Shown piece after piece: positions 8,836 to 17,586 of a DNA stretch of 64,000 nucleotides (position 1 is its first letter; each line of letters opens with the position of its first letter). The notes under the pieces are model-generated. The model searched no databases. It was not told the origin of the DNA and saw nothing but the letters and a program-made list of their open reading frames with translations. The position numbers and the translations under genes were made by a program. Origin of the DNA: Psychrobacter glacincola (GTDB lineage: Bacteria > Pseudomonadota > Gammaproteobacteria > Pseudomonadales > Moraxellaceae); assembly GCA_001411745.2 (NCBI GenBank), contig LIQB01000006.1, positions 34,675-98,674 of the forward strand. The letters run 5' to 3'.

Positions 8836-11193
8836 TCAACTTTCAAATAAGGCTTGCGAAGGTTTCTTTTCATGAACGATAGACTGTATCGGCAGCATGA
8901 GGGTAAACGTCGTGCCCGCGCCAACGATTGAGCTAACCTCAATGCGCCCACCATGTTGTTCAATGATTTGTACCGTAATGGCCAATCCTAAACCTGTGCC
9001 ATCGCCTGCTTTTTTGGTGGTAAAAAACGGCTCAAAGATATGCGTTAAAATATGCTCTGCGATACCGACACCATTATCTATAATGCGTACCACGATATAT
9101 TGCTGCGCCTCATCGACAGACGAGCTGACTTGCAATGTCCCTTTATGATCTGGCGGCATGGCTTGCGCGGCATTATTAAATAGGTTTAGTAATACTTGGT
9201 TAATTTGTGAAGGATTACACTGAATGAGCGGCAGCTCGGCTAGATTGGTATTGATGTCTAAGGTTTTTAAATTATTGCGAGCCATAATCAATGAGGTGTT
9301 GATGCAATCATTGATATCGACATCTTTTACTTTGGATTCGTCCAGTCGAGAAAAGTCGCGCAAGCTGACGACCAGTTCAGCAATTTGGTCGACGCCATAC
9401 AGTCCATCTTTGATTAAATCTGCCAAATCTTCACTGACTTCATCTTCTTTGATTTCCTCGCAACATTGTAAGGTTTGCTCTATCAGCTGCTTGACTTGCT
9501 CTTGATTGATAGTTGGCGCTTTTAACGCCTGCAATAATTGATCGGTATGCTGTAGCAATTCATCAAAACGCACAAGATTATCGCCGACCAGCTCCATGTT
9601 ACTACGCACATAGCCCAGCGGCGTGTTGACCTCATGTGCCACGCCTGCCACCATTTGACCTAATGTCGCCATTTTTTCGGAACGCACCAGATGCACTTGT
9701 GAGGCTTTCAACTCATTCATGGCTTGCTGCAAGTCTTGCGTACGGGCGGCGACTTGTTTTTCTAAATGAACGTTGATTTCGGCAAGTGCGCCTTCGTTTT
9801 CGACGACGCGGTCGATCAATTGGTTGGTCTGCTCGCTGATGATTTGAATCTCGCTGACATTTGAGTGTGGCTGTTTAAGGGCGCTTAATTGTTGATATTT
9901 TTTTTGCTCAATTAATGCGCCCATATCAGCCACTGCTAGTGCCATGTATTTTAGCGGTCGCGTAAAGTAGCGGCGAAACACCCACGCGGTCAACAACAGG
10001 ATAGGAATAAAACCCAGTAGCATGGTTTGAATCAGCTGGTTCGACAATGCATTTGCCACGCTCATCATGTCATTATTGGGCTTGACGATGACCATCTTCC
10101 AATAGGTAAATGGCATACGAAACACAAAGGCAGTGGCAGGCTGCTGCAACACAAAATCATTGGGCACAGCGATGGTCTCAATCAAGTGACTGTCTACCAG
10201 ATTAAACGTTTGGTCAATATTCAATAGCAGCAATGCTGACAGCAACTTGGATTCTTGTTCGCTGATTTTATTCAGATTGGTCGTACTCAAAATACTACGT
10301 GCCGCGAGCGTATAACGACTCTCATCTTTGGCAACAGCCTCATCGATGAGTGTTTGATTAATGCTATTTAGGCTGTCCGCAATAGGGGCAAAGCTAGGAT
10401 GTTTCTCGGCCAATTGATGCGCGGTTACCATTTCTCCTTGGGGATTATCTTCAGTCGCTTGCGTGACCATAGATTGATCAGGAAAGGTCAAAAATCGATT
10501 GTCCAAGTCTACCAAAAAGACATAACCACCCAGCTTATCTTGCCACTTTTTCATAGCCTCATCGAGGTTATCTAATAGCAGATTAAAACTCACCACTCCA
10601 TCAAAAGCCTGATTGCGACTGTCATACAATGCCTTGGCGCACGTCATCATCGGCTGATTGCTTTGAGGATCAACATATGCACGACTCCAGACGCAGTGGT
10701 CATGACGTGCGTACATCGCAGGAATGTACCACCACTCTCTATAATAGGGACTCGGCGTTTGGCGCACTTGATTATACTGCTCTAACGGCTGCATGTTGCC
10801 TGCGTCATCACGCGCCCATACAAACGACTGGCGCTCTCGATTTTGAGCGTACATATTTGGATCAAACCACACGCCGCCGCCCACAATCCGTTGATCGGTT
10901 TGTTGCATGAGATTACCAAAAGTTTCTCTATAAAGACCGTCTTCTTTTGGCAAGCCGCCCGCCATCGCACTGGTTGCCTTTGCCAGTCCGTCAACATGGC
11001 TGATATTCGCCATAATGCTATTAATGGCTTCGTTACCCGTTTCAACCACTGTTTCTGAAGTCATCTCCAGTATTCGCGGCTTAGCTTGAGTCTCAATAAC
11101 CCAATACACCATCAGGATAATTAGTAAAAAAGCCAATGCTAAAATAATCAGCATGCGTGTGGAAATACTACCAAGCCGACCAGCAACACTCAT
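8836..11193 (-). CDS. Membrane histidine kinase with large periplasmic Cache-type sensor
   Basis: 785 residues. TM1 spans about 14-33. A ~350-residue periplasmic domain has a Cache/PDC-like pattern (GVWFDPNMY, YREWWYIPAM, DGVVSFNLLLDNL). TM2 lies near 388-408, then a HAMP-like segment and a coiled coil. HisKA has His520 in GVAHEVNTPLG, and the HATPase has NLFNNAAQAM, DNGVGIAEH and GTGLGLAI. The HEVNTPLG box is the type found in kinases with a separate receiver protein. An AAGG ribosome site lies 8 bp before the ATG. The signal is unknown; Cache domains usually bind small organic molecules. It is co-transcribed with the double-receiver regulator. Confidence 0.85.
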   Translation of the reverse strand: MSVAGRLGSISTRMLIILALAFLLIILMVYWVIETQAKPRILEMTSETVVETGNEAINSIMANISHVDGLAKATSAMAGGLPKEDGLYRETFGNLMQQTDQRIVGGGVWFDPNMYAQNRERQSFVWARDDAGNMQPLEQYNQVRQTPSPYYREWWYIPAMYARHDHCVWSRAYVDPQSNQPMMTCAKALYDSRNQAFDGVVSFNLLLDNLDEAMKKWQDKLGGYVFLVDLDNRFLTFPDQSMVTQATEDNPQGEMVTAHQLAEKHPSFAPIADSLNSINQTLIDEAVAKDESRYTLAARSILSTTNLNKISEQESKLLSALLLLNIDQTFNLVDSHLIETIAVPNDFVLQQPATAFVFRMPFTYWKMVIVKPNNDMMSVANALSNQLIQTMLLGFIPILLLTAWVFRRYFTRPLKYMALAVADMGALIEQKKYQQLSALKQPHSNVSEIQIISEQTNQLIDRVVENEGALAEINVHLEKQVAARTQDLQQAMNELKASQVHLVRSEKMATLGQMVAGVAHEVNTPLGYVRSNMELVGDNLVRFDELLQHTDQLLQALKAPTINQEQVKQLIEQTLQCCEEIKEDEVSEDLADLIKDGLYGVDQIAELVVSLRDFSRLDESKVKDVDINDCINTSLIMARNNLKTLDINTNLAELPLIQCNPSQINQVLLNLFNNAAQAMPPDHKGTLQVSSSVDEAQQYIVVRIIDNGVGIAEHILTHIFEPFFTTKKAGDGTGLGLAITVQIIEQHGGRIEVSSIVGAGTTFTLMLPIQSIVHEKKPSQALFES

Positions 11194-11356
11194 AGATAAA
11201 CCTTATATTGATGCATCTACCATCATCAATGCATCACTCAATAAATAAAGACATCAGTGATACGCAACCACCATTTATAGTGCGCTCAAGGATACGATGC
11301 CATCATGACAATATGATGACAAAAGTTTTGTTTTCTTATCTGTTGACCAGCACCTT

Positions 11357-11470
11357 TTAATTAACAACAGTTAGCTTGCCGTTGGTAAATACAACCTTGT
11401 ACTCATTTAGCGCCGCTCTCTTTTTATCATCAATAACATCATGCAGCTTATTGAGCGCATAGCTGTACTA
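11357..11470 (-). pseudogene. Possible short coding relic
   Basis: A minus-strand frame ending in TAA at 11357 reads ...LHDVIDDKKRAALNEYKVV and finishes FTNGKLTVVN. This looks like the soluble C-terminus of a protein. The frame is blocked upstream by a TAG near 11472, leaving about 37 codons and no start site. It could be a gene fragment or chance. No family recognised. Confidence 0.3.
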
Positions 11471-11492
11471 TCAGCCATTGCAAGGTACAAAA

Positions 11493-11520
11493 AAGCCACT
11501 TATTTTTTAAGTGGCTTCTT
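11493..11520. terminator. Hairpin with terminator form
   Basis: The stem AAGCCACTTA / TAAGTGGCTT is preceded by an A run and followed by TCTT. It is AT-closed with a short T tail. No intact gene ends here, which fits loss of a gene that once lay on one side. Confidence 0.5.
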
Positions 11521-11823
11521 CATATTCAAGTCAGTCGCTAATTTTTCTATTTATGTCATCAATATATCTATGATTATAGAGTCTGCCAAGTTTATCTTGT
11601 TCTGTACTGTGAAATTTTATACATATGTTATATTAATAATACTAATATAGAGGGTGTGTCTGTATTTTATATAATATCGCGGATCACCGTCACTTATCAC
11701 TGATTGCAAAGCTTGTCTGTTGTACACTCAAAGCTTGATATCACTCGCTCATACAGCTATTCAACTAACCCTAAAGAAAGGCGCTCACAAAGTCTTTCTC
11801 TTTTAAATATTAAAGGAAAAGCG

Positions 11824-12300
11824 ATGCGTCCTTTGTTTTTTAGTACTTTGTGCTTAGCAAGCAGTCTTTCACTAATGGCTTGTAGTAGTCATCCACCAAC
11901 CACGGCAAAAGAATCAACAGCGGTCATTACCAATACGACAAAAGAGAACGCTGACGAACAGCTAAGCTTGGAGCCATCCAGCACCGAAGAACCGTTATCA
12001 GCATTCACCGCTTTTGGTAATACAGAAAAAAGTTGGCGCACAGTAATTGATGGCAACCAACTCAGCATTGAAGCAGATTTCTTGAAACCAACGACCATCG
12101 TTGTCTCTCGTTCGACCTATGCTGAAGGTGTGGAATACGTGAGTACCGTTAGCGGCAAACCTATTATTATGAATATAAATAGCCAGATTTGTACCGATGA
12201 TAATGGCTATCAGAATGAATTTACGGTGACGTTGACTTATGATAATAAAAGCTATCAAGGTTGCGCCGTTGCTGGAGCGTATGAAACAGCACCTACGTAA
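11824..12300 (+). CDS. Lipoprotein, COG3650-like
   Basis: 158 residues from the ATG at 11824, chosen because AAAGGAAAAG lies just before it and the signal peptide starts there; an upstream in-frame start would bury the signal. Lipobox LMAC gives Cys20 as lipidation site, followed by Ser-Ser. A Thr/Glu-rich linker leads to a domain of about 95 residues with Cys in NSQICTDDNGY and in SYQGCAVAG. That pair (C.D....fTVTv.......GC) is typical of COG3650 periplasmic lipoproteins of unknown role. Single-gene unit. Confidence 0.7.
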   Translation: MRPLFFSTLCLASSLSLMACSSHPPTTAKESTAVITNTTKENADEQLSLEPSSTEEPLSAFTAFGNTEKSWRTVIDGNQLSIEADFLKPTTIVVSRSTYAEGVEYVSTVSGKPIIMNINSQICTDDNGYQNEFTVTLTYDNKSYQGCAVAGAYETAPT

Positions 12301-12505
12301 TTGCATAGAGGTGATTGTGGTTAGCAACTATCATAAATAGTCAGCCATTAGCCAATGGATAACGCATAATTTGGCAAATAAGTACTTATATTACTTTCAA
12401 CTGATGTTATTATTGTTTAATAAAAACACCCTATAGTCTGTCTATAAACCCTTCATTTTAGTCAAATAACCTTTTATATCAGTCTTACTAAATAAGGATG
12501 AACCT

Positions 12506-14440
12506 ATGAAAATTATAAAGACTCAAATCAATAATCCGGTAGACCACGACACATTTATCCATCAGCCTGATGCCAGTAAAACCCGTGTAGCAAACATACC
12601 AGGCAAGCGCTTACCCTTCCCTGACCAAATTGGTAATTATCAGCGCAATATTGGGACGCCCACTGACGCTTATCAGGACAGTAAGGTTTATGTTGTTGGG
12701 GGCGGTATTGCAGGTTTGGCCAGTGCTTATTACTGCATCCGAGATGGCAAAGTATCCGCTGAAAACATTACCATTTTAGAGCATCTTGACGTGGCAGGTG
12801 GCTCTTTAGATGGTAGCGGCAATCCTGAAACGGGTTATATGGTGCGCGGCGGTCGTGAAATGGATTTCACTTACGAAAACTTTTGGGATCTATTCCAAGA
12901 TATCCCCGCTCTTGAAATGCCTGCGCCTTATAGCACCTTGGATGAGTATCGCATAGCAAATGACACCGATCCCAATTACTCTATTGCACGCCTGATCCAT
13001 AAGCAAGGCGAGATAAAAGACTTCAGTCAACTGGGATTGAGTAAAACCAACCAACTCGCTTTAATTCGTTTGCTATTAAAACCTAAGGAAGAGCTAGACG
13101 ATATCACTATTGAAGAGTATTTTGATGACAGCTTTTTGAGTAGTAACTTCTGGACGTTTTGGCGAACCATGTTTGCTTTTGAAAACTGGCACAGCTTACT
13201 TGAGTTTAAGCTTTATACGCATCGCTTTTTACACGCATTGGACGGTCTAAACGACATGTCTGCGCTGGTATTCCCAAGATACAATCAGTTTGATAGCTTT
13301 GTTAAGCCACTACAAAATCATTTAAAAGATAAAGGCGTGCAGTTTCAGTATGACACGCTCGTTACCGATTTAGACATTGAATTTGAGCATGCTGATAAAG
13401 TAACAGGCACCAAAAAGGTCAAAGCCATCATCACGGAGAAAGCGAGTGAGCAAACCACCATTCCTATGGGTAGCAATGATTTCGTTATCGTGACGACTGG
13501 CTCCATGACCGAAGATACCCGCTATGGTGATGATAATACTGCGCCGACGCTGGACTTCACAAAAGACAGCATGGGGCAATCGTCTGGTTGGAAAGTATGG
13601 AATAACCTGGCTAAGCAATCTGCCGTCTTTGGTCACCCAGAAAAATTCAATCAGCATGTGGATAAATCTGCTTGGATGTCGGCGACGTTGACCTGCCAGC
13701 CGTCTGCCTTTATTGATAAGCTCAAAACTCTGTCTGTCAACGATCCTTATACGGGTAAAACAGTGACCGGTGGCATCATTACGATTACGGATTCAAACTG
13801 GTTGATGAGCTTTACTTGTAACCGTCAACCGCATTTCCCTGATCAGCCAAAAGACACGCTAGTCGTATGGCTATATGCCTTGTTTATGGATAAAGAAGGC
13901 AATTATGTCAAAAAACCCATCCCAGAATGTACAGGCAAAGAGATCTTGAGCGAACTCTGTCATCACCTTGGCATCCTCGATGATATAGAAAATATCATGG
14001 CCAATACCATCGTCAGAACGGCTTATATGCCCTACATTACCTCAATGTTTATGCCTCGTGCTAAAGGCGATCGTCCTGAGATAGTACCTAATGGTTGTGT
14101 CAATATGGGTCTAGTGGGTCAGTTCGTCGAGACACATAATGATGTGGTATTTACCATGGAGAGCTCTGTTCGTACTGCTCGTGTCGCAGTTTATGAGCTA
14201 CTAAATGTGCAAAAACAAGTCCCCGATATAAACCCATTACAATACGATATCCGTCAATTACTAAAAGCCGCGAATACACTCAATGATGGTAAAGGTTTCA
14301 TCGGCGAAGGTCTATTAACTAAGCTTCTTAAAGGTACTTATTACGAGTACATATTGCCAAAAGCCAATCAATCCACCAACGGCAATGACTCAATATTTAC
14401 TCAGCAGTGGGAGGCAATCAAAGGGCTTTGGCATAAGTAG
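12506..14440 (+). CDS. ohyA: Oleate hydratase (fatty-acid double-bond hydratase)
   Basis: 644 residues, the usual family length. FAD-dependent oleate hydratases add water to cis-9 double bonds, turning oleate into 10-hydroxystearate. They often protect against host or environmental unsaturated fatty acids. The FAD fold starts [17 protein letters not shown] near residue 61, followed by the family block [20 protein letters not shown] near 112 with the catalytic Glu in GGREM. Further blocks are [20 protein letters not shown] and [14 protein letters not shown]. No signal peptide, so cytosolic or membrane-peripheral. An AAGGATG ribosome site precedes the ATG. The next gene is convergent, with a short hairpin-forming repeat between them. 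Confidence 0.95.
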   Translation: MKIIKTQINNPVDHDTFIHQPDASKTRVANIPGKRLPFPDQIGNYQRNIGTPTDAYQDSKVYVVGGGIAGLASAYYCIRDGKVSAENITILEHLDVAGGSLDGSGNPETGYMVRGGREMDFTYENFWDLFQDIPALEMPAPYSTLDEYRIANDTDPNYSIARLIHKQGEIKDFSQLGLSKTNQLALIRLLLKPKEELDDITIEEYFDDSFLSSNFWTFWRTMFAFENWHSLLEFKLYTHRFLHALDGLNDMSALVFPRYNQFDSFVKPLQNHLKDKGVQFQYDTLVTDLDIEFEHADKVTGTKKVKAIITEKASEQTTIPMGSNDFVIVTTGSMTEDTRYGDDNTAPTLDFTKDSMGQSSGWKVWNNLAKQSAVFGHPEKFNQHVDKSAWMSATLTCQPSAFIDKLKTLSVNDPYTGKTVTGGIITITDSNWLMSFTCNRQPHFPDQPKDTLVVWLYALFMDKEGNYVKKPIPECTGKEILSELCHHLGILDDIENIMANTIVRTAYMPYITSMFMPRAKGDRPEIVPNGCVNMGLVGQFVETHNDVVFTMESSVRTARVAVYELLNVQKQVPDINPLQYDIRQLLKAANTLNDGKGFIGEGLLTKLLKGTYYEYILPKANQSTNGNDSIFTQQWEAIKGLWHK

Positions 14441-14459
14441 GTCTGGCATCAGTAATGTT

Positions 14460-14504
14460 AGTTTTGATAAAAGCAGCTTTGATAAAAATGGCTTTAGTAA
14501 AACT
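14460..14504. repeat. Three imperfect 15-bp units after ohyA
   Basis: The units AGTTTTGATAAAAGC, AGCTTTGATAAAAAT and GGCTTTAGTAAAACT follow each other directly. They lie between the ohyA stop and the 47-bp element. Function unknown. Confidence 0.7.
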
Positions 14505-14535
14505 AATGACGAAGAATAAAAGCGATAACGCTCTA

Positions 14536-14582
14536 GGGCATGTCCTCATTTTAAAAATGGTGATAGAAATGAGGACATGCCC
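14536..14582. mobile_element. 47-bp minimal inverted-repeat element of the GGGCGTGTCC family
   Basis: It consists of little more than two ends: GGGCATGTCCTCATTT at left and AAATGAGGACATGCCC at right, a 16-bp inverted repeat around a 15-nt core. TA flanks both sides (14534-14535, 14583-14584). The left 30 bases match the left end of the 170-bp copies. It would fold into a strong hairpin between the convergent ohyA and LysR genes and could double as a terminator. Its first base on the minus strand completes the TAG stop of the LysR gene. Confidence 0.85.
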
Positions 14583-15478
14583 TAGTCAGCCTTGGATAAC
14601 CGCTGTAATTGCTCAATCAGCCAACGGTGTATACCACTGTGACTGGTACGTGGGTGCCATGCTGCTATCACCTTAAATGTGGGTGGCAGGGCTTCCACTT
14701 TAAGCTCTTTAACCCGACTGTTTGGCAATAAACGCGAGGGATAAAATGCAATCATATCGGTTGTATAGAGGATATCTGGCACCGCAGAAAAGCTAGGAAC
14801 GGACATAACGATGTTTCGTTTGAGACCTCTTTCTGCAAACCACTGATCATGAGAACCACGCAAGTTAGCGCGTGAAGGTGACACCACCAGCTGCGAGTGT
14901 GCAGCAATTTGCGCCAGTGACAGCGGCTCTGTTGTAAAATTATTATTGCAACCAGTAATGCAGAAATGTTGTTCTTCAAGCAGCGTCAAATAAGCCAAGT
15001 TATCAGGGATAAATTCTGGGAAAGTAATCAGCAGATCAAGCTCGCCTGCCGCAATAAGCTGATTGACATTGTCTGAGGCAAAATCACGCACGATTAACTT
15101 CAAATCAGGCGCGTCGCGGCGCGTTATATGAAACAACTGCGGTAATAATGCCTGCGTCGCATAGTCGGTCGCGCTAATCGTAAATACGCCTTTATAAGTC
15201 TGCGGCGAAAACACATCCGGCTCTAACAGTGCTTCTAACTGCTCTAATATGCGACTAATGGGTTGCTGCATCGATAGCGCTTTGGGGGTTGCCACCATGC
15301 TATTGCCTTGACGAATAAACAAACGATCATCAAACAAATCACGCAGCTTACGTAATTGTTCGCTGATTGCCTGTTGTGTCAGCCCCATTTTGCGCGCGAC
15401 TTGTGAGAGATTTTTTAGATCAAGCAACGCATGTAGCACTCTCAGCTGCTTGATATCGAGTCGGTTAATTCCATTCAT
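14582..15478 (-). CDS. LysR-family transcriptional regulator
   Basis: 298 residues from the ATG at 15478. This start is chosen because the domain begins INRLDIKQLRVLHALLDLKN and because longer starts would run into the putative operator. The N-terminal winged helix (about 4-65) reads LSQVARKMGLTQQAISEQL. The effector domain covers about 95-298, with IAATDYATQ-like FTISATDYATQALLPQL at its start. The gene is divergent from the Old Yellow Enzyme gene 163 bp away, the classical arrangement for a LysR regulator and its target. The final codon is TAG, shared with the flanking 47-bp repeat. The effector is unknown; an electrophilic or oxidised substrate of the enzyme is a reasonable guess. Confidence 0.85.
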   Translation of the reverse strand: MNGINRLDIKQLRVLHALLDLKNLSQVARKMGLTQQAISEQLRKLRDLFDDRLFIRQGNSMVATPKALSMQQPISRILEQLEALLEPDVFSPQTYKGVFTISATDYATQALLPQLFHITRRDAPDLKLIVRDFASDNVNQLIAAGELDLLITFPEFIPDNLAYLTLLEEQHFCITGCNNNFTTEPLSLAQIAAHSQLVVSPSRANLRGSHDQWFAERGLKRNIVMSVPSFSAVPDILYTTDMIAFYPSRLLPNSRVKELKVEALPPTFKVIAAWHPRTSHSGIHRWLIEQLQRLSKAD

Positions 15479-15483
15479 AACAT

Positions 15484-15502
15484 ATACCATTAATAATTGT
15501 AT
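15484..15502. promoter_or_regulatory. Candidate LysR operator, ATAC-N11-GTAT
   Basis: An ATAC-N11-GTAT dyad fits the T-N11-A rule for LysR binding sites and lies just upstream of the LysR start. The decamer AATTGTATCT, whose first copy (15495-15504) overlaps the dyad, recurs at 15527-15536 in direct orientation, giving a second possible contact site toward the enzyme gene. Sequence pattern only. Confidence 0.45.
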
Positions 15503-15641
15503 CTTAAACAACAAAATCCTGTTTCCAATTGTATCTATAAAACTCTATGCTTACCAACCTTACTTACGCAGTAATAAAGCATCAAAACAAGCTCAATGGT
15601 TTAAAAAATAACCCCATCTATTTGTTTTAAAAGAGAGTTTT

Positions 15642-16784
15642 ATGGAACCATCTAATATCGACACCAGCCCGTTGTTTGCATCTGTCACACTTGGACCATA
15701 TACGTTAAAAAACCGTATTGTCATGCCACCGTTGACACGCTCTCGCAGCACGCAACCGGGCAATATTCCTAATGAATTAATGGCAAGCTACTATACACAG
15801 CGCGCCTCTGCTGGTTTTATGGTCACTGAAGGCACGCAAATTGAGCCAAGGGGTCAAGGTTATGCGTGGACGCCAGGCATACATTCGCATGCCCAAATCG
15901 AAGGCTGGAAAAAGGTCACTCAAGCGGTACACGCAGCAGGTGGTATCATTTTCGCTCAGCTTTGGCATGTGGGTCGCGTGTCTCATACCAGCTTACAACC
16001 ACAAGGCGCTCAGCCAATTGCACCATCAGCTATCACTGCTGACAATGTAAAAGTATTTATCGAAACAGCACCAGGTGCAGGCGCGTTAGCCGATCCTAGT
16101 GAGCCACGCGCACTCAGTACTGATGAAGTTAGTGAACTGGTCGCTATGTATGCGGCAGCCGCGCGCAATGCATTGGAGGCAGGTTTTGATGGCGTCGAGC
16201 TGCACTGTGCCAATGGCTATTTGGTGAATCAGTTCATCTCTGAGCATAGCAACACACGTGATGATCAGTATGGCGGTTCATTGACCAATCGCTTGCGTTT
16301 CTTAAAAGAAATCGTGGCTGCCGTCAGTGAGGTGGTTGGCGCTGATCGCTTAGGCGTACGTTTTGCACCGCTGTTTGCTAGCACAGATGAAACTCGCGTG
16401 TATTTAGGGCTAGTGGAATCAGATCCACATCATACGTATATTGAAGCGATTAAAGTACTTGAACAAGCGGGTATCGCTTATTTATCTATTGCAGAAGCTG
16501 ACTGGGACAATGCTCCTGATTTACCAGAGACGTTTTATCAAGCGGTCAGAACTGAGTTTTCAGGACGTATTATCTATGCGGGTAAATACACGACGGAAAA
16601 ATCGGTGCATATGCTAGCTAAAGGTTATGGTGACTTATTTGCTTTTGGTCGTCCCTTTATTGCTAATCCCGATTTACCTGAGCGCATCGCCAATCATTGG
16701 CCACTCAACGAGGTAGATCCTACTACGATGTATGGTGGCACCGAAATTGGCTATAATGATTATCCTTACTATCAAAACTCTTAA
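15642..16784 (+). CDS. Old Yellow Enzyme-family FMN ene-reductase (NemA-like)
   Basis: 380 residues. OYE/NemA proteins use FMN and NADPH to reduce activated C=C bonds (N-ethylmaleimide, enones, nitro compounds). The barrel starts with LFASVTLGPYTLKNRIVMPPLTRSR, has the FAQLWHVGR block near 106, and VELHCANGYLVNQF near 186 with the His/Asn pair that binds substrate. SEHSNTRDDQYGGSLTNR and FGRPFIANPDLPER complete the family pattern. It differs from the common HGANGYL only by Cys for Gly. A GAGAG ribosome site precedes the ATG. It is divergently paired with the LysR gene, its likely regulator. Confidence 0.92.
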   Translation: MEPSNIDTSPLFASVTLGPYTLKNRIVMPPLTRSRSTQPGNIPNELMASYYTQRASAGFMVTEGTQIEPRGQGYAWTPGIHSHAQIEGWKKVTQAVHAAGGIIFAQLWHVGRVSHTSLQPQGAQPIAPSAITADNVKVFIETAPGAGALADPSEPRALSTDEVSELVAMYAAAARNALEAGFDGVELHCANGYLVNQFISEHSNTRDDQYGGSLTNRLRFLKEIVAAVSEVVGADRLGVRFAPLFASTDETRVYLGLVESDPHHTYIEAIKVLEQAGIAYLSIAEADWDNAPDLPETFYQAVRTEFSGRIIYAGKYTTEKSVHMLAKGYGDLFAFGRPFIANPDLPERIANHWPLNEVDPTTMYGGTEIGYNDYPYYQNS

Positions 16785-16787
16785 TAT

Positions 16788-16817
16788 AATAAGGCCATTC
16801 GTGGCCTTATTTTTTTG
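16788..16817 (+). terminator. Strong terminator after the OYE gene
   Basis: The perfect 10-bp stem AATAAGGCCA / TGGCCTTATT is closed by a TTCG loop and followed by a run of T. Confidence 0.95.
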
Positions 16818-16862
16818 CTTATGAATAGGATATTTTTAATAGCTGATTCATATATATAGCCC

Positions 16863-17264
16863 TTATGATTCATCCGACTGATCAAATAACTTTTCGATAG
16901 GCTTGCTGTGTATTTTTGAGCTATTGAACAGCGACTTATTACCAGTATCCGCTTCTGTCCAAAAATTAATATTGAATTGGGCATCATCACTTAATTCTAC
17001 GCGGTGCCAATATTGAGGCGGACTGACCGCGAACTGCCCTGCTTTAATAACAATGGTTTTTTCAGGTTCAGTAGCGGCTTCATCAGCAAAGCCATAAAAG
17101 GTTACCGTGCCTTGCATGACACAAATTTGGCCGTATACGCCCTCTGCCGTATTGTGATGAGTCAACAAGGCTTTTGGGACTTTATCTTTAGTAAAAAAGT
17201 GGGTCGAACGCTTTATTTTCCAATGGCTGGGTATGACGGGGTTTGAGGCGACAGTATGACTCAT
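16863..17264 (-). CDS. DUF1971 cupin-like protein
   Basis: 133 residues from the ATG at 17264, preceded by a perfect AAGGAG; an earlier in-frame start at 17300 lacks a ribosome site. The pattern WKIKRSTHFFTKDKVPKALL, HHNTAEGVYGQICVMQG and PPQYWHRVEL...FNINFW is that of DUF1971, a small single-domain cupin also found fused to TehB tellurite-resistance proteins and often encoded near nitrate genes. His residues at HHNT and WHRVEL could bind metal. It is divergent from narK 322 bp away, so it may share the nitrate/oxygen control region. Exact function is not known. Confidence 0.75.
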   Translation of the reverse strand: MSHTVASNPVIPSHWKIKRSTHFFTKDKVPKALLTHHNTAEGVYGQICVMQGTVTFYGFADEAATEPEKTIVIKAGQFAVSPPQYWHRVELSDDAQFNINFWTEADTGNKSLFNSSKIHSKPIEKLFDQSDES

Positions 17265-17476
17265 GGTAACTCCTTGGCTAATTTGATGGGTGTATCCCAA
17301 TCCTTTTTATTAACAGCTTACTTGTGAATAAAATTCTATTGATAAACGAGAAAAGCACGCACAGTAATGGTTATTACTATAGCGCATCATATTTTCAAAT
17401 GTATTACTATCCTCATATCATCTTAGTTAGCCATTAATATATAGGATATTAAAGCCACTTTTTAATCCCCATTAAG

Positions 17477-17506
17477 TAGTATGTGAAATGACATTCATAC
17501 TGCTTT
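17477..17506. promoter_or_regulatory. Candidate NarL heptamers upstream of narK
   Basis: AGTAGTA (17477-17483) and TACTGCT (17500-17506) each fit the NarL heptamer pattern (AKNRGTA / TACYNMT), in inverted orientation 16 bp apart. They lie 80-110 bp before the narK ATG. Single heptamers are weak evidence. Confidence 0.35.
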
Positions 17507-17586
17507 CGCCTAATGGTTAGCGAGCTTACTTATTGCTACATTAACTCCATCTAAACTATCCAGTTCGACGGTGGAGAATACTTGTC

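Larger units (their letters stand above)
11194..11823. other. 630-bp intergenic region with a relic frame and a hairpin
   Basis: The stretch upstream of the kinase gene holds its promoter region. Besides the relic at 11357-11470 and the hairpin at 11493-11520, I see no gene. A hydrophobic 69-codon plus-strand frame (11441-11650) crosses the hairpin and has no ribosome site, so I do not count it. Confidence 0.5.

Noticed and set aside
11441..11650. 69-codon hydrophobic plus-strand frame
   Set aside because: Passes through a hairpin, lacks a ribosome site and its hydrophobicity follows from AT-rich sequence.
14455..14676. 73-codon plus-strand frame after ohyA
   Set aside because: Crosses the 15-bp units, the 47-bp repeat and the end of the LysR gene; no ribosome site.
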